DNA of 64,000 nucleotides from Mesostigma viride. Its lineage: Eukaryota > Streptophyta > Mesostigmatophyceae > Mesostigmatales > Mesostigmataceae. Made by a program: the position numbers and the translations under genes. The notes under the pieces were generated by a model. The model had not been told where the DNA came from and searched no databases. It saw only the letters and a program-made list of their open reading frames with translations. Of the stretch, positions 22,601 through 34,583 are shown in pieces. The stretch lies in the NCBI GenBank assembly GCA_009746045.1, contig RPFO01000645.1, forward strand, positions 450,185-514,184, read 5' to 3'. Position 1 is the stretch's first letter, and every line of letters starts with the position of its first letter.

Positions 22601-25600
22601 CCACCAGGTCCGCATATCTTTACAAGCACCCACCACCAGGTTCGCGTATCCTTCCAAGCACCCACCACCAGGTCCGCATATCTTTACAAGCACCCACCAC
22701 CAGGTTCGCGTATCCTTACAAGCACCCACCGCCAGGTCCGCGTATCCTTACAAGCACCCACCTCTAGGTCGGCGAACTCGAACCAGGGGCAGCAGTCAAG
22801 CACCTCGCAGACAAAGACGACCGTGTCGCGCACGAGGAAGCCCGCGTCCGGCTCGAGCATGTCGGACACCTTCATGAACTGGAGCACGCTGTTGTTCCAC
22901 GTGCGCGTGCAGATGCTGCTCTCCTTCCACAGCGTCCGGTCAGGGTGCCGCTGGTTGAGCACCGCGATGCGGTAGCGCACCCAGTAGTTGCGCTCTGCGT
23001 CCGCCAGGCTGTCGCTCTCCAGGTAGATGCACAGGGTGTCAAAGGACTCGTACACGCCGATGCGCAGGTCGCAGGTGCCGGCCTGCGGGCGCACAGGAAA
23101 GGGGCCGGCGGGTCAAGCGAGCACTTGTCAGAGCGCGGGGAAGAGCGAGGGCTGACAGTAATGCGCTGAAAGCCTGAGAGCTAACAGTGACGCTTTGACA
23201 GCCTGAGTGCTGACAGTAATGCGCTGACGTCTGAGCGATGAATGTAACGTGCTGAAAGTATGAAGAGCTAAGCGAGCTCTGAGGGCCAAGTGTAATGTGC
23301 TGAGAATGCATCGGTTGGGCATGGAAGTGGTCTACAGTTACAGTTCAAGGAAGTGTGCATGGATGCGGATGTGCACAAGGCAACACCGCGTGGAAAGCCG
23401 GGGGGAGCCAGACAAGCACAAGGGAGCCGGTCCATTGCTTTATTAGGTGGATAGCGGCAGGCCATGGGCAGGCCATGGAAAACATGACAAGCACATACAA
23501 GCACATGGGTGGTCGAGACGGTGCAGGCAGCGATGCCTGGCAGGACGGTCTGTGACCACACACGCGCTCATGACGCATGCGGGTGCCACAAACGAATCCA
23601 GCAAATAGCTACATGGGTGACGGGACAGCCGAGAGATTAGTGAGGTAAACACAACGGGGGGAGGGCCAGTAGGTGGGGTGGGGTGGGGTGGGAAACGCGG
23701 GGAAATGTGTGGTCAAGTAGGGTGTTCTTCAGGGCAACATGGCATCTGCCAGCATTCAACCCACGACATCCTGGCACCGCCCGCTGCTTTTGCAGCTCAT
23801 ACCCCCCTACACACCGTCTGCCTGGTCCACATAAGAACAACGTCATCACTACGGCTCCCAGTTCCAAGCCACTACTCAGGATTCCCCTCTAATCACGATA
23901 CCATGCCAAAGGTCCTGCGCTCGAACGCTCGTGGTGCCCGGTCCAACGGATGCCCCGATACCCTTGACCCACGCCTTGTGGGCGCGCTGCTGACCCTTGC
24001 TTTCTGTCACCAACGCAGGGTCATCTGTTACTTGCTGCTTCCAACGCGTACGCATACCTGAAAGTACTTCCTTACAAACGCTTTGGCAGCCCAACCCCAG
24101 AGAGGTTGAATGCCGCTCCATTAGTTGCACCTCCCAAGTATTGGTGTACCTGGAAAGTGCATGCGTACCTGGAAGTACTTGCTGAATATCTTGCGCGTCT
24201 CCATGATCTCCTTGAACACGAGGAAGTTCTCCACCTTCCACGTGAACGTGCCGTGGCCCCCGTTGCCGCCCGAGCCCAGCCGCGGGCGTGACGCCACCAT
24301 GGCGTTCCCGCCACCCGGCGCGGCGCTGCCCGTGGCCGCACCGCTGCTGCTGCAGGTGCTGCTGGTGCCGGCTCCCCCGCACGCACCATGCGCCCCCCCC
24401 GCGCCGCCACTGCTGACACTGGCGTCCGTGGAAGGCAGAAACCCCCCTCCCACCGAGGACGAGGCGGCTCCGCTACCCCCGCTGCTGCTCACGGACGCGC
24501 CCCCTGAGAGGGTGGGCAGGCCCAGAGGGGCGGACGATGACCCTGCGGCACCCAGGCCCATTCCGGCGGTGAGCGCGCCCCCACTGGCGTTCGCACCCCC
24601 TGCGGCGTTGCTGGCGGGCATGCTGTCCGCGTCCTTGCCGTCCATGAGGCTCTGCTCCTTGAGGATGAGCACCTCTGCCGAGAAGGCGACCGTGTCGGCG
24701 ACCAGGAACCCACTGTCCTGGTCAAAGAGGGAGGTGAGCGTGACAAATTCGCGCCAGCCCCAGTCCTTGGCCGACTTGGAGTAGCGGTTCTGTGACTCCT
24801 TGGTCACCGAGCGCTCATCCACCTTCTGGTTCACGACCGACAGGCGGTGGGAGACAAAGCAGCTCCAGTCGGAGGCCGATGCGCTGTGTCGTGGGTCGGT
24901 CACCTCCAGGAACATGGACAAGTGGCATGGCGGCTGCGACTGGCCTGTTGGGGGGGGAAGAGGGTTGGGGGGGCGGTACAGGGACGGGGGGAAGGGCGGG
25001 GTGGGGGAGAGGAAAGCGGGGTGGAAGGAAGGAGTGCCAGGAACGGGGGGAAGGGGGGGGAGGGGGCAGAAACAGCAAGATTTTGGCGAATGTTGAACAG
25101 TTACATTAGGCTAAACAGTTACATTACACTAAACAGTGCAAGAAGCAACGGTGTGTGGCAAACTAGACCACGCCGCGTTGCCGCTGCTTTAGCACGGTGA
25201 GGTAGAAGACATGGGCAGCAGGATGGGTGGGTGAGAGAGTTGTGTAGGAAACAGATACCCGCGTGAAGTGTGGGCATGACCGTGTGCATGTTTGTTGCGC
25301 CTTCAGGTGGTAGGGTGCAGGTGACGTTGTTGGAAACCCGACACTGCGTGGGTGGTGAGTGGGTGGGTGGGAACACGACACGGGGTTTGCGGGGATGCAC
25401 CACATCACCGGCGGCGGTGAATCAACAGAGAGAGTGGTGCAATCAGTGAGCCATGGGGCCACCCTCCCATGGCCCCAAGGTCCTACTGGCCACTGACGCG
25501 AAGCCAGGTGGACCACGCGCGTGACTCCAGTGCGAAACACCACATGTGTGATGTACTAGTTGTGCTTGGCATAGCTCACAGCCATGCCCAGTGCTGATAT

Positions 25601-28070
25601 TCCACATGCTGAGGCAGGCATCAACGGGGTAGTCAAGTCGAAGGAGTGCCACCATGTCCATGTCAGCACACCATGGTTCCACCCGACGTGGCAAGCGCAC
25701 CCCGACAAAGGGGGGGGCGGGGGTGGTCTCCCATGAAATGGAGTGTGGAATGCAGTCGGGATTGGCGGCTGGCATGTAGTGAACAGGATCAAATGACAGT
25801 CGTGAGCCATACTGGCATTCTAGCGGGCATGCGGGTACGTGAGGCCAACCACTTTTCCCACCCCCCCACATTGGTGGGACAACCCTCAAGGTTGGGTGAC
25901 CATTGAGGTGGGTGAGCAGGTGGGTGGTGGATCATCCGGGGTTTGATAGAGGGTGCGCGGGCTGCTGGGGGGTGGTCGGGGAATGGGATGGGTCAGTGGG
26001 AGGAAGGGGAAGCAAGTCAGCGGGAACGGAACGTGTACATGCGTGGAGTGGGGACCAGGGGCTTTGGGAGCCACAGTAACTAGAAAGGGACTAGGACTAG
26101 GACTGGGCCATCAGGACCATAGCAGAGCCACGCGGACGCACGGCTCACACACCTACACAACATATCACCTTATTCCTGTAAACAGCCATATTAGGTCAAG
26201 AGCCCCACCGCGCGCCCTAACCTGCTAACAGGATCCACCCATGCCAGATATGCGCGGGAGATTTCACAGAATGGAGAAATATGATTCTGCGACCGAGGGA
26301 ATGCAAGCGCTGGCGCCGTTCTCATCCCGCCTCAGGGAACACGTAGCAGATGAACCATTTGTTCACATGGCCCATCACCAGCGAGCTAGCACATAGATTT
26401 CATGCTGCGCCTCCACACAGCAACTGCATGCACCTCACGCATGCCGGCCCGCCTTGCCCATCGCACATGCCGGCGCCGTGCATGCCCTGTAGGTTGCCTT
26501 GCCCACAAGCAGGACAAGCGGAAGCTTCAGTATGATACTGCAACTTCAAGGATGATGCCTAGAGGGAACCATATCTCAACAGGTGGCATGCACTCCCCAA
26601 GACGCAAGCATCCTCTAGACACAAAAGCGTACACCCACTCGACCCCTCCATTTCACCTATCTGTCGGAAAGTATCCTTTTAGACATCCTCTTTTGTCCCC
26701 CACTATCAACTTTCTCTTTACCACCATCCCCTGTCAGTATCACTTATCACATTCTATCGAAACAATATATTTATTAATTTCACTACCATTCCTACATCGC
26801 TCTCCTTACCGCGCGGGTACACGATGAGCCTGCAGTCGCGCCCGCCCACTTGGAAGCGACGGCTCTTGATGCAGAGGCCTGTGATCTTGCGCTTCTTGAG
26901 CAGGTCCTTGAGCTTTGTGAAGTGCTCGATGCGCCACAGGAACTTGCCCATGAAGTTGTCCACCTTCTTGTTACCGCCGCCCCCCGTGAGCGCGCGGCTG
27001 TTGCTGGCGCCGCCACCCCCCGATGAGCCCAGGCCCCACCCTGCCCCTGCCCCTAGGTTCTTTGAAAAGGTGCTCGACTCCTTGATGATGTGGAAGGAGG
27101 CGGAGAAGACGGCGCAGTCGTCGAGCAGATAGCCGCTGTCGGCGCCCATGAAGTCACCCATCTTCATGTAGTCGTTCCAGCCCAGTGACGTGTTGTCCCC
27201 GCTCTTGTTGTCGGCCGCGAAGCGGCCGTACGAGTCGCGGTGCATGTGGTCGCGGCCCAGGCGCTGGTTGAGTACCGACATCCGGAACAGGCACCAACAG
27301 CTGCGCTCCACCTGGGTGGATTTCTCTGTGTCCTTGCTCTCGAGGCACATGGAGAGGTACTCGACGCCATTGACCGAGGACTGGTACACGCTCAGCCGGA
27401 GGTTACATTCACCAGCAGGAAAAACCGGGCTCATGATCTTCTGCGTCTTGATCATCTCCTTGAACAGCGAGAAGTTGAACACCTTCCACGTGAATTTGCC
27501 GCTCAGTACCTCCGGCGTGCCGGGGCTGATGCCGCTGCTTGTGGACACGTCGTTGTCCCGTGTGAACGTGACCGACTCGTTCAGCACGAGGATTTCCGCG
27601 GTGATCAGCACGGTGTCGTTGACAAGAAAGCCCGAGCGGCTCTCCATGATGGTGCTGGAGGGGGTGAAATCGCACCAGCCATGTGACTTCTTTTTGCTAG
27701 AAAAACGGTGCCACGAATCTCGCTGGATGGACTTGCTCTCGTCACGCTGGTTGACGACGCATAAGCGATAGCTAGCAAAGCAGTCCCATTTCGTAGACGA
27801 GCCTCGCGGATCAGTAACTTGCAGGTAAATGGAAAGGTAGCCGGGCAATGCTTGGGAGTCCCCTCGCGGGTACACCAGCAGTCTGCAATCATAGCCCCCG
27901 ACCTCGAAGTAACGGCTCCAAAGTGCGCGAGCCTTGACCTTCGTAAACTGCGCGAGCGTCCATTTACAGTAAGCGGCGTGCTCTCCTCTTTTCTCTACCA
28001 CGACCGATTCCTGACCTCCGCTGCCTGCCCCCCCATCGCGAGGGTCATCCTGAATCGTCGCGATCTCCAT
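13667..28070 (-). CDS. Giant four-MATH-domain protein (At2g25320-type TRAF-like)
   Basis: Nine exons (minus order): 28070-26810, 24944-24169, 23082-22762, 21899-20661, 19980-19126, 18380-16545, 15956-15777, 15455-15240, 14701-13667. All junctions keep phase, giving 2572 aa. Four MATH domains lie at about 30-165, 190-330, 370-520 and 650-785; domain 3 is split by intron 1 and domain 4 by intron 2. Then come an acidic DPEELLDSDESEG segment, the TLREKLLMDAGAVA and SLMNLLMGVKVLQ helices (exon 4), KWPEQSDELLGLIVNSL (exon 5), helical repeats (exon 6), three coiled-coil exons, and a terminal LEASLQEEMQRHGPLYG block. From memory, this order is collinear with Arabidopsis At2g25320 (about 1,670 aa). 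The extra length is Gly/Ala/Ser/Pro-rich linkers, mostly in exons 2, 4, 6 and 9. MATH domains bind peptide partners; a precise role for this subfamily is not known to me. The start is the first ATG, shortly before MATH 1. Confidence 0.93.
14950..15238 (-). repeat. Homopurine/homopyrimidine tract filling the start of MATH intron 8
   Basis: The plus strand is (CCCCCTTT)n, then CCCCCCT-type runs of about 285 bp. In the minus-strand transcript it is (G)5-7-A runs beginning at the donor of the exon ending at 15240. Open frames through it are artefacts. Confidence 0.9.
19061..19143 (-). repeat. Decayed duplicate of the MATH exon-5 splice junction
   Basis: The exon end and donor at 19143-19119 have a copy at 19085-19061, with 19 of 25 positions identical (ATGCTxxACAAGGCxGT core). 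The offset is 58 bp. Confidence 0.6.
22395..22766 (-). repeat. ~32-bp minisatellite containing the MATH exon-3 splice donor
   Basis: Eight clear units of about 32 bp lie between 22505 and 22766, with about four more diverged units back to 22395. On the minus strand each unit reads GACCTGG-(C/T)G then GTGGGTGCTTGTAA. The real exon end GACCTAGAG with GTGGGTGCTTGTAA at 22770-22748 is the first unit. Confidence 0.9.
24046..24182 (-). repeat. Echoes of the MATH exon-2 splice junction
   Basis: The exon end and donor AAGTACTTCCAGGTACGC (near 24169) have a distal copy at 24071-24046 (20 of 26 identical) and an adjacent short copy around 24139-24158 (TTTCCAGGTAC). Confidence 0.6.
26810..28070 (-). 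other. MATH gene exon 1: MATH domains 1 and 2 and start of 3
   Basis: The exon encodes 420 residues. Conserved marks include WTLAQFTKVKARALWSRYFE, DSWHRFSSKKKSHGWCDF, GKFTWKVFNFSLFKEMIKT and RDSYGRFAADNKSGDN. It is the best-conserved part of the protein and anchors the gene identification. It ends inside MATH 3 (CRLIVYPR) with a GTAAGG donor. Confidence 0.93.
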
Positions 28071-29348
28071 TTGTTCTCGCTATACGAACGAGAGAAAGAC
28101 AGCGACGACTAACCTGCGTTTGGTTCCTGCGATTCTCGCATTTCTATAGCTGAACACTAATCGAAAAGGCATCCGTTTCTCCTAGCTACAGCCATGACTT
28201 GGTCATCATATCTTCCTAGCATATGAGCATGACCAGTCCGCGGGGCAAAGGCACATGGTGAGCGTCCGTGTGTTCGCCCCACCTCCGTTACAGTGTTCGC
28301 AACAGCGGGAGCGCCGGCGCTACTGTGGCAGTACCCATCGGCTGGGCACGGGGCTGCGAGAGGCTGCACTTGTTTTCTACATGCAGAACAGATCTTCAGT
28401 TGCCCGTCTTGCGCAGTTCCAGACCGTGCACATATTTTTCTGGTTATCGCACCGTGCGCTGAAAGGTCCAGGAATGCGCTGGGTTCTGGCGGGGAGGACC
28501 GTGCTTCTCGCGCCCGGCAGTAGGTAGGTACTTGCGCACTTGCCATGCTAACAACGCATGCTGTAAACTGTCAACAGCGAACACGTGGCAGATATGGGGA
28601 CGGACCATCAACAGGGTTATTCAGTCAGCACAGTAAGAGTCTTACCGGTAAGTACAGCGCACCAGCTCACCTGCGCATACAGTATGTATATCTAGCGCGC
28701 ACGTTCCCAGGCGGAACGTCCGCTGCACAATAATGGTGGTGTTTGCCTTGCGACGATGCGCGATGAAACATGCCCGCGAAATTAAGAACGAAATCACATA
28801 GCTGAGGGCCGAAAACCTTTGTAACGTTGAATTGCAGAAAGAGAGGTCTGACACGCCTATTCGCCGCGACGAGCATCATCAGGGTTGCAGTGCATCGACG
28901 AACAGGGGTAGATTTATAAGAAGCCGAAATAATTGCAACGTTTCTTATGGTGGCACATATAATCGTGCCCGTGATGTCTGGCGTGACAGGATTTGCTTTG
29001 GTAACTGTCCGTTGATGATGTCTACATAGCGTTGCTGATCCAGGCCTGGCACGGGGGAAATTGTCGCGACCTTACGGTAGCGGTAGCTGCAGTTCCCTCG
29101 AATTCCTGTCGCTTCACAGCTGAATCCCGAATTCGTGGTCTCTGGCTGGTTTATGTTTCACCTGCGGCCGCATTCTGGATAGCTCCAGTAGGTTGCAAGC
29201 TTGGGGGGTGAGAAATGACAATTTGGTGACTGCGGGACATTCCTTATTGCCAAGCTCGCGTCGCGACAGCTGCGTCGTGACAGGACCGGAGTTTCTTCGC
29301 TTGGATTTATTGTCAATCGAAAACTCCCACTTTAATCTAGAAGCAGTC
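28071..29348. promoter_or_regulatory. Divergent promoter region between MATH and RNF170-like genes
   Basis: About 1.28 kb separates the two start codons, which point away from each other. It should hold both promoters and 5' UTRs. No TATA box or operator-like element was identified with confidence, and no gene or mobile element was seen. Confidence 0.5.
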
Positions 29349-32300
29349 ATGCCGTCACTTGTCAAAGGCATCGACGACGAAATAATTTGGGGAGCACTAG
29401 CTCTGGGCACCCCGGTCCTTCTGATGACGTGCCGGGTCATTCCGAGGGTGTAAGTCTCCCACTCGCAATTGGTTGGTCCCACGCTCTACATTGCTGCGGC
29501 GCGCCCAGTCTGGTTGGCAGTTCCACGCCAGTTGCTGGTTCTGTGGTGATACAATGACCATGATCTCCCGCAGTTGCCTTTAGCTCATGCGTGCCCATCC
29601 CCCTTCGTCTCACATGCACATGTCCCTTGTTCGGATAACCCGCATCCCCTCATTTAATTTTCCTGGGCACGGCGGCGTCCCTAACACCGATCACCTGTGC
29701 ATTGCCACGTGGCAGCCTCCTGCGTGAACTACCCACGGGCATCGCCAATTCGTACGCGTTGCTAGCAGACAACTCGGCTGCCCTCGCGCGTCGCATGGTG
29801 CCGTCCTGGGGCCCAGCGCGCCCGATGCCTTCTGTGCCTGGGCATGGGGCCAACCAGGCAGACACAACGAGGTCACCAGGCCGAAATGCCTCCACTTCCG
29901 ATGCCTCATCAGGCAAGTTGAATGGCTTTACATTTTCGGGTGGCGGCAGTGCTCCCTTTGGAGGTATTGGCGATATTATAGCATATTGGTGATGGGGTTT
30001 GGGGAGGGACCTGGTGGTTGGATTACCCAGATGGCACGCTCTCCATGCAACTTGGCACGTGTAGAGGCTGGTGACCCTTGTACGACGCGCATGCCCTGAC
30101 GCGCAACCATCTGGCCAGGCGCACCGTGCAAGGAGCCATGCACGAAGACACTCAGGATCCATGCAATGAGGCATACTAGTAGAAAGCTGAGACCACTGAT
30201 GATGACGATAGAGAGAGAGTGGAGACCAGGCGCACCGTGCAAGGAGCCATGCACGAAGACACTCAGGATCCATGCAATGAGGCATACTAGTAGAAAGCTG
30301 AGACCACTGATGATGACGATAGAGAGAGAGTGGAGACCAGGCGCACCGTGCAAGGAGCCATGCACGAAGACACTCAGGATCCATGCAATGAGGCATACTA
30401 GTAGAAAGCTGAGACCACTGATGATGACGATAGAGAGAGAGTGGAGACCACTGCTGATGACAATATACATTGGGGTTTGGGGAGGGACTTGGCAGTTTCG
30501 CTTCCCGCAGTGTCATGTTCCATGTGGCCAGCACGTCCGTGCATAGCTTCGGTGGTTCCTGTGTATGGCCACGCAACCGCGACCCCCACACACAACAGCT
30601 ACCCGCAGAGACGTATCTTCCTGTGGGTTGTTGCTGTGTGTGGCCACGCAACCGCGACCCACACACACAACAGCTACCCACACACACAACAGCTACCCGC
30701 AGAGACGTATCTTCCTGTGGGCTGTTGCTGTGTATGGCAACGCAACCGCGACCCGCACACACAACAGCTACCCACACACACAACAGCTACCCGCAGAGAC
30801 GTATCTTCCTGTGGGTTGTTCCTGTGTATGGCCACGCAACCGCGACCCACACACACAACAGCTACCCACACACACAACAGCTACCCGCAGAGACGTATCT
30901 TCCTGTGGGTTGTTCCTGTGTGTGGCCACGCAACCGCGACCCACACACACAACAGCGACCCACACACACAACAGCTACCCGCAGAGACGTATCTTCCTGT
31001 GGGTTGTTCCTGTGTGTGGCCACGCAACCGCGACCCACACACACATCAGCTGCCTACGGAGACATGCTGGCATACGTCCCCACTGCAGACACAGGCAATG
31101 GATCTCTTTGACTGATGTAGTTTTGCCGGAGCATGGGTTTGTAATGAGTTCGGCACTGACATCTGCTGCGTACATCCCTGCTGCGTACATCCCTGCTGCG
31201 TGCCATCAGGTCGCGCGGGGGGCAGCTCGGCACCCTTGCCCCCCCGGGAGGAGGACAAGTGTGCCGTATGCTGGGAGCCATACAACAGCCCTTGCTGCAC
31301 CAGCTGCGGACACTGGTTCTGCGGTAAGCCCTGCTGCATGCCGCCACGATGGTTCTGAAATGAGGCCTGCCTAGTCTTACTGTATACCATTACAAAACAT
31401 CGTTGAACGTCACTCTCTATTTTGTGTTTGTTGCAGGCTGTCATGTTGACCTCTTTTCGTCCCCTCTTGTCATCTTCTCCATTCCCATGACCACCATGTT
31501 TCTTCTATTCGGAAGGCGTAAGTGACGACAGTATAAATTGGTCATGATCGAAAGTATCAGTTGTTAGTGACAAATGTATAAGTTGTTTGTGGCGAATCGG
31601 TGGATAGCTGCGGTTGCCTGGCCAGGAAGGTGTAAGGACGACGGGATTTTTCTATGACTTGAACTGATAATGAGGCTTCCCTTGGCTAGGGGGCCCCCCG
31701 TATGGACTAGAAATCCAGGTAAGGGCCAAGCACTAGCATGTGGCGGAGAGTTGTATGGATATGTAGTGAGTGGATCGAGTGTATGGAAGTTTGGGTATTT
31801 TTATTTTGGAAGTTTTGGGCAAGGTCACTTCCAATGATGCCTTGTGATTCGCCAACAGATCCGACCAGCTCTGATCAGTGAACGTATTTTTTAGTTGTAT
31901 TCGATATTTTCCCTCGTGTTCAACCGGTGGAGTTGTGAACAGCCGGCCTGCCCCTGCCTCGAGCTAGTCTTTTGTGTGGTACGACCACGTCCGGAACGTA
32001 GCTGCCCTTTCCCATGCAAGGGTTACTGAGCAAGGTGATGTGAGTTGGGTACACTCATGCACAAAGGTAGTCGCGAAGATCGTCACCCATGGGTGTGTAG
32101 ACTTCTGCTGCGTCGGTCATCAACTATGTGCCAGTGTGTGAGGGCAAGCATACCCAATGCCCATGCACCTGCACACCCACACCCACATGCACGTCCGCAG
32201 CCGCATGCACATGAACTCATGCACTGAGTTAGTACCCCTCACTGGCCAAGTGGGCGGATTTTTCAAGCATCATTGCTCCTCCCCTGGTCCCATGCTTTTC

Positions 32301-34583
32301 GCCCGTTGACCATTGAACATCACACCGCCCTCCCTTCCCACCGCCTGCCCGGCTCCCCCCCCCCTCGTGCCACCTGGTGCAGGCGCCTGCATCCTGCGTG
32401 TGTGGCAGTACCGCGCCGCCGCCATCTGCATGCCCGTCATCTGCCCCATTTGCCGCCGGGCCGTCACGCAGTTGACTCTCGCACCTGTGCGCGAGAGGGC
32501 GCAGAGGCGGCGGCGGCGACAGGACGCCACGACCATGGCAAGCCCGACCCATGCGTCATCCCATGCTGGGCCCCACGCATCCTCACCTGTGGATGGTCCA
32601 CAGGAGGGGGAGGGCGAGTGGGTGGATGGGGCGGTGACGGATGATGGAGAGAATTGGTCACCGCCTGCCTCACCGAGACATGTGGCGGGTGCCAGTGGGA
32701 GTGCTAATGGCGGGGTGGCTGTTATCCTTTGGAGGCTCTTGGGATGGGTGACGGGTCAGCGTGCTGCGAGCCAAGGGCAAGGGCAGCATGGCGGTCGCGG
32801 CAGCCCCTTAGCGGATAGCATAGCGGAGTACAACCGGATCTTTGAGAACGCGCAAGTAGGGCGGGGCGGCCGCGGCAGCTTCACGCCGCGGCAACTGCTG
32901 GCGGCCGTCCCACGCATGATGCGGCTGCTGCTCACGACGCGCCACCTGGCGCAGCTGCTGGTGCACAGCTCCCACTTCCTTATGGTGCTCTCCGCGCTGC
33001 TCTACGTGGTCTCCCCGCTGGACCTGATCAGTGAAGGTGAGGGGTGGGAGCCAAAGCCTGATCAGTGAAGGTGAGGGGTGGGAGCCAAGACCAAGGGGGG
33101 GATGGGTGCCTGGTTTTGGAAGGTGGCGAATGGGTGCTTGGCTTTGGAAGGTGGGGCGTGGGTGCTTGGCTTTGGAAGGGGGAGGGAAAGGGTGCTTGGC
33201 TTTGGAAGGTGGCGGATGGGTGCTTGGTTTTGGAAGATGGGGGGTGGGTGTTTGTGCATTCGCATGGGACCGGCATGGGCGGGTTGCTCATGCATGTGCG
33301 GGTGATGGGTGGGTTGGGGCTGCCGGTTTGGCAGGGGGGATTGGGGGGGGCGGGGGGGTTCTGGCGGCCGGGTTGAGGCTGGGGGATGGGGGGGGGGGGG
33401 GGCGTGTTAGTGGATAGGAGGTGGGATGAGCTGAGGGATGGGGGGTGGGATGGGGTGAGCGGGGGTCATGTGTGGGGGCTCTGGAACATGAATGCATGAT
33501 GGCAGCATTGTTTGCCCGGCTTTTTTCTTCTTTTTTATTCCACGAGAAGGCATTGGGTTTATGCCACAGTTTGTCTAGCTGAATGACGAGAATTCCTGAT
33601 GACATTGTTGGCGGCGATGGCCGATGACACTACCATGTCGTCCTGGCACGAAACAACAGCGTGCAAACTCGCCGTCCTATGGTGCATGCATTGGAGCGTT
33701 TTGCCTTTATATTTGCTGGTACGGTTTCGATCATGGTTGTGTGGTCTAAAGGCCTCGGGGAGCCTGTGTGCGCTTACTGGCGTCGAGAGGGGCGCCTCAG
33801 TTCTCTAGGAATTCTAGCATGATTTTTCCTGGTGGATCTCACAGGTTACATACAGCAGCCCCATGACTGCTTGTTGCTGTCCAGATGGTGTCTCCTCGAT
33901 CTATCAAGGAGACAACCAGCGCAGGCCAGAAATCGGGAGAATCCGGACCATGGTAGCTAGAGCCTGCCGTTATCTTGTCCGCGTGTGCGAGTCGTTCAGG
34001 ATGATGAAGATGAATGGTGATGGAAATGTGTATCCTTGTGCATTGAAATTATGGCTGGCGTACATGTAAAGCGACTAGATGACCTAGACGGTGGGGCTGG
34101 AAACAGCTTGCTTGATCAGGGCGTGTGTTTCGAGCCTAACTGGCCGGGAGTGTCTAGTGGTGAGCACCATTGCTGCGATCGCTCTCTCACCATTTACGAG
34201 GAAATACCCGCAAATGGAAAACCACTGAAAAGGTCTAGCTAGTCAGTCATCACGTTAGCCATGCCATGATTCCAAACGTCCAAGAACTGCACACGGTGCA
34301 AAGGCAAAAAGCCGGAGGACAGCATTTTCAAATGTGCGGTGTCTCCTCGATCTATGACCTCAGCGCTGTGTTCCCTGGTGCAGCCCCTGCCTTTCAAGGA
34401 AAACCAACAACAACCATGTATAAAACTCGTGCATGTGTGCTTGCAGGCCTCACGGGTATTATCGGCATCATCGATGACCTGCTGCTGGTCCTGGTGCTAT
34501 TTATATACCTGCGCGCTCTCTACCAGACATCTGTGGGTGCACTGAGGGGCCGGCCACCAGTGGTCAATTATTACCAGGATTAA
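29349..34583 (+). CDS. RNF170: RNF170-type RING E3 ubiquitin ligase, membrane-anchored
   Basis: Five exons join in phase: 29349-29449, 29716-29963, 31210-31323, 32383-33036, 34447-34583 (1254 nt, 417 aa). Exon 1 has an N-terminal hydrophobic segment (about 12-30). The C3HC4 RING spans exons 3-4: DKCAVC, SCGHWFCGACI, then ICPICRRAVT. After a low-complexity insert follow IAEYNRIFENAQ, a hydrophobic segment ending LLYVVSPLDLISE, and the exon-5 hairpin GLTGIIGIIDDLLLVLVLF. Spacing and order match animal and plant RNF170, an ER-membrane E3 ligase (in mammals it ubiquitinates IP3 receptors). A different substrate is likely in an alga. Exon 2 is Gly/Ser/Ala-rich and was placed by phase and splice sites only. 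Intron 4 holds a 433-bp insertion and a duplicated donor. Confidence 0.9.
30117..30449 (+). repeat. 111-bp tandem repeat, 3 copies
   Basis: Near-identical units start at 30121, 30232 and 30343 (GCACCGTGCAAGGAGCC). They lie in intron 2 of the RNF170-like gene. Because 111 is divisible by 3, the array is open in frame, but it lacks coding character. Confidence 0.9.
30560..31055 (+). repeat. 94-bp tandem repeat, about 5 copies
   Basis: Units contain GGCCACGCAACCGCGACCC, a pair of ACACACAACAGCTACCC stretches and GCAGAGACGTATCTTCCTGT. The period is 94 bp; the first unit is shorter because it has one AACAGCTACCC stretch. It lies in intron 2 of the RNF170-like gene. Confidence 0.9.
33023..33090 (+). 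repeat. Exact duplication of the RNF170 exon-4 splice junction (34 bp)
   Basis: The last 14 nt of exon 4 and the first ~20 nt of intron 4 are repeated head to tail at 33023-33056 and 33057-33090, with one mismatch at the end. Two equivalent GTGAGG donors therefore lie 34 bp apart. Confidence 0.9.
33100..33260 (+). repeat. ~30-bp GGTGCTTGGCTTTGGAAGG repeats
   Basis: Five to six imperfect units of about 30 bp lie in intron 4 of the RNF170-like gene. They are followed by a G-rich stretch with a long G run near 33390-33402. Confidence 0.8.
33887..34355. mobile_element. 433-bp insertion flanked by an 18-bp target-site duplication
   Basis: GGTGTCTCCTCGATCTAT occurs at 33887-33904 and 34338-34355. 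The 433 bp between (33905-34337) is homologous to the tandem repeat at 10454-11572. The element sits in intron 4 of the RNF170-like gene. A long TSD fits target-primed insertion. No ORF of its own is recognised, and neither a poly(A) nor TAAT tail is seen. Confidence 0.85.

Noticed and set aside
22440-22766. CRISPR array
   Set aside because: The repeats are contiguous with no unique spacers and the genome is eukaryotic.
26041-26750. Additional exon between MATH exons 1 and 2
   Set aside because: The MATH 3 domain joins directly from 26810 to 24944 with correct phase and no missing residues.
30166-31374. Repeat-rich proteins near 30-31 kb on both strands
   Set aside because: They derive from 111-bp and 94-bp arrays in intron 2 of the RNF170-like gene. 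The real exon 3 (31210-31323) uses one of these frames only at its end.
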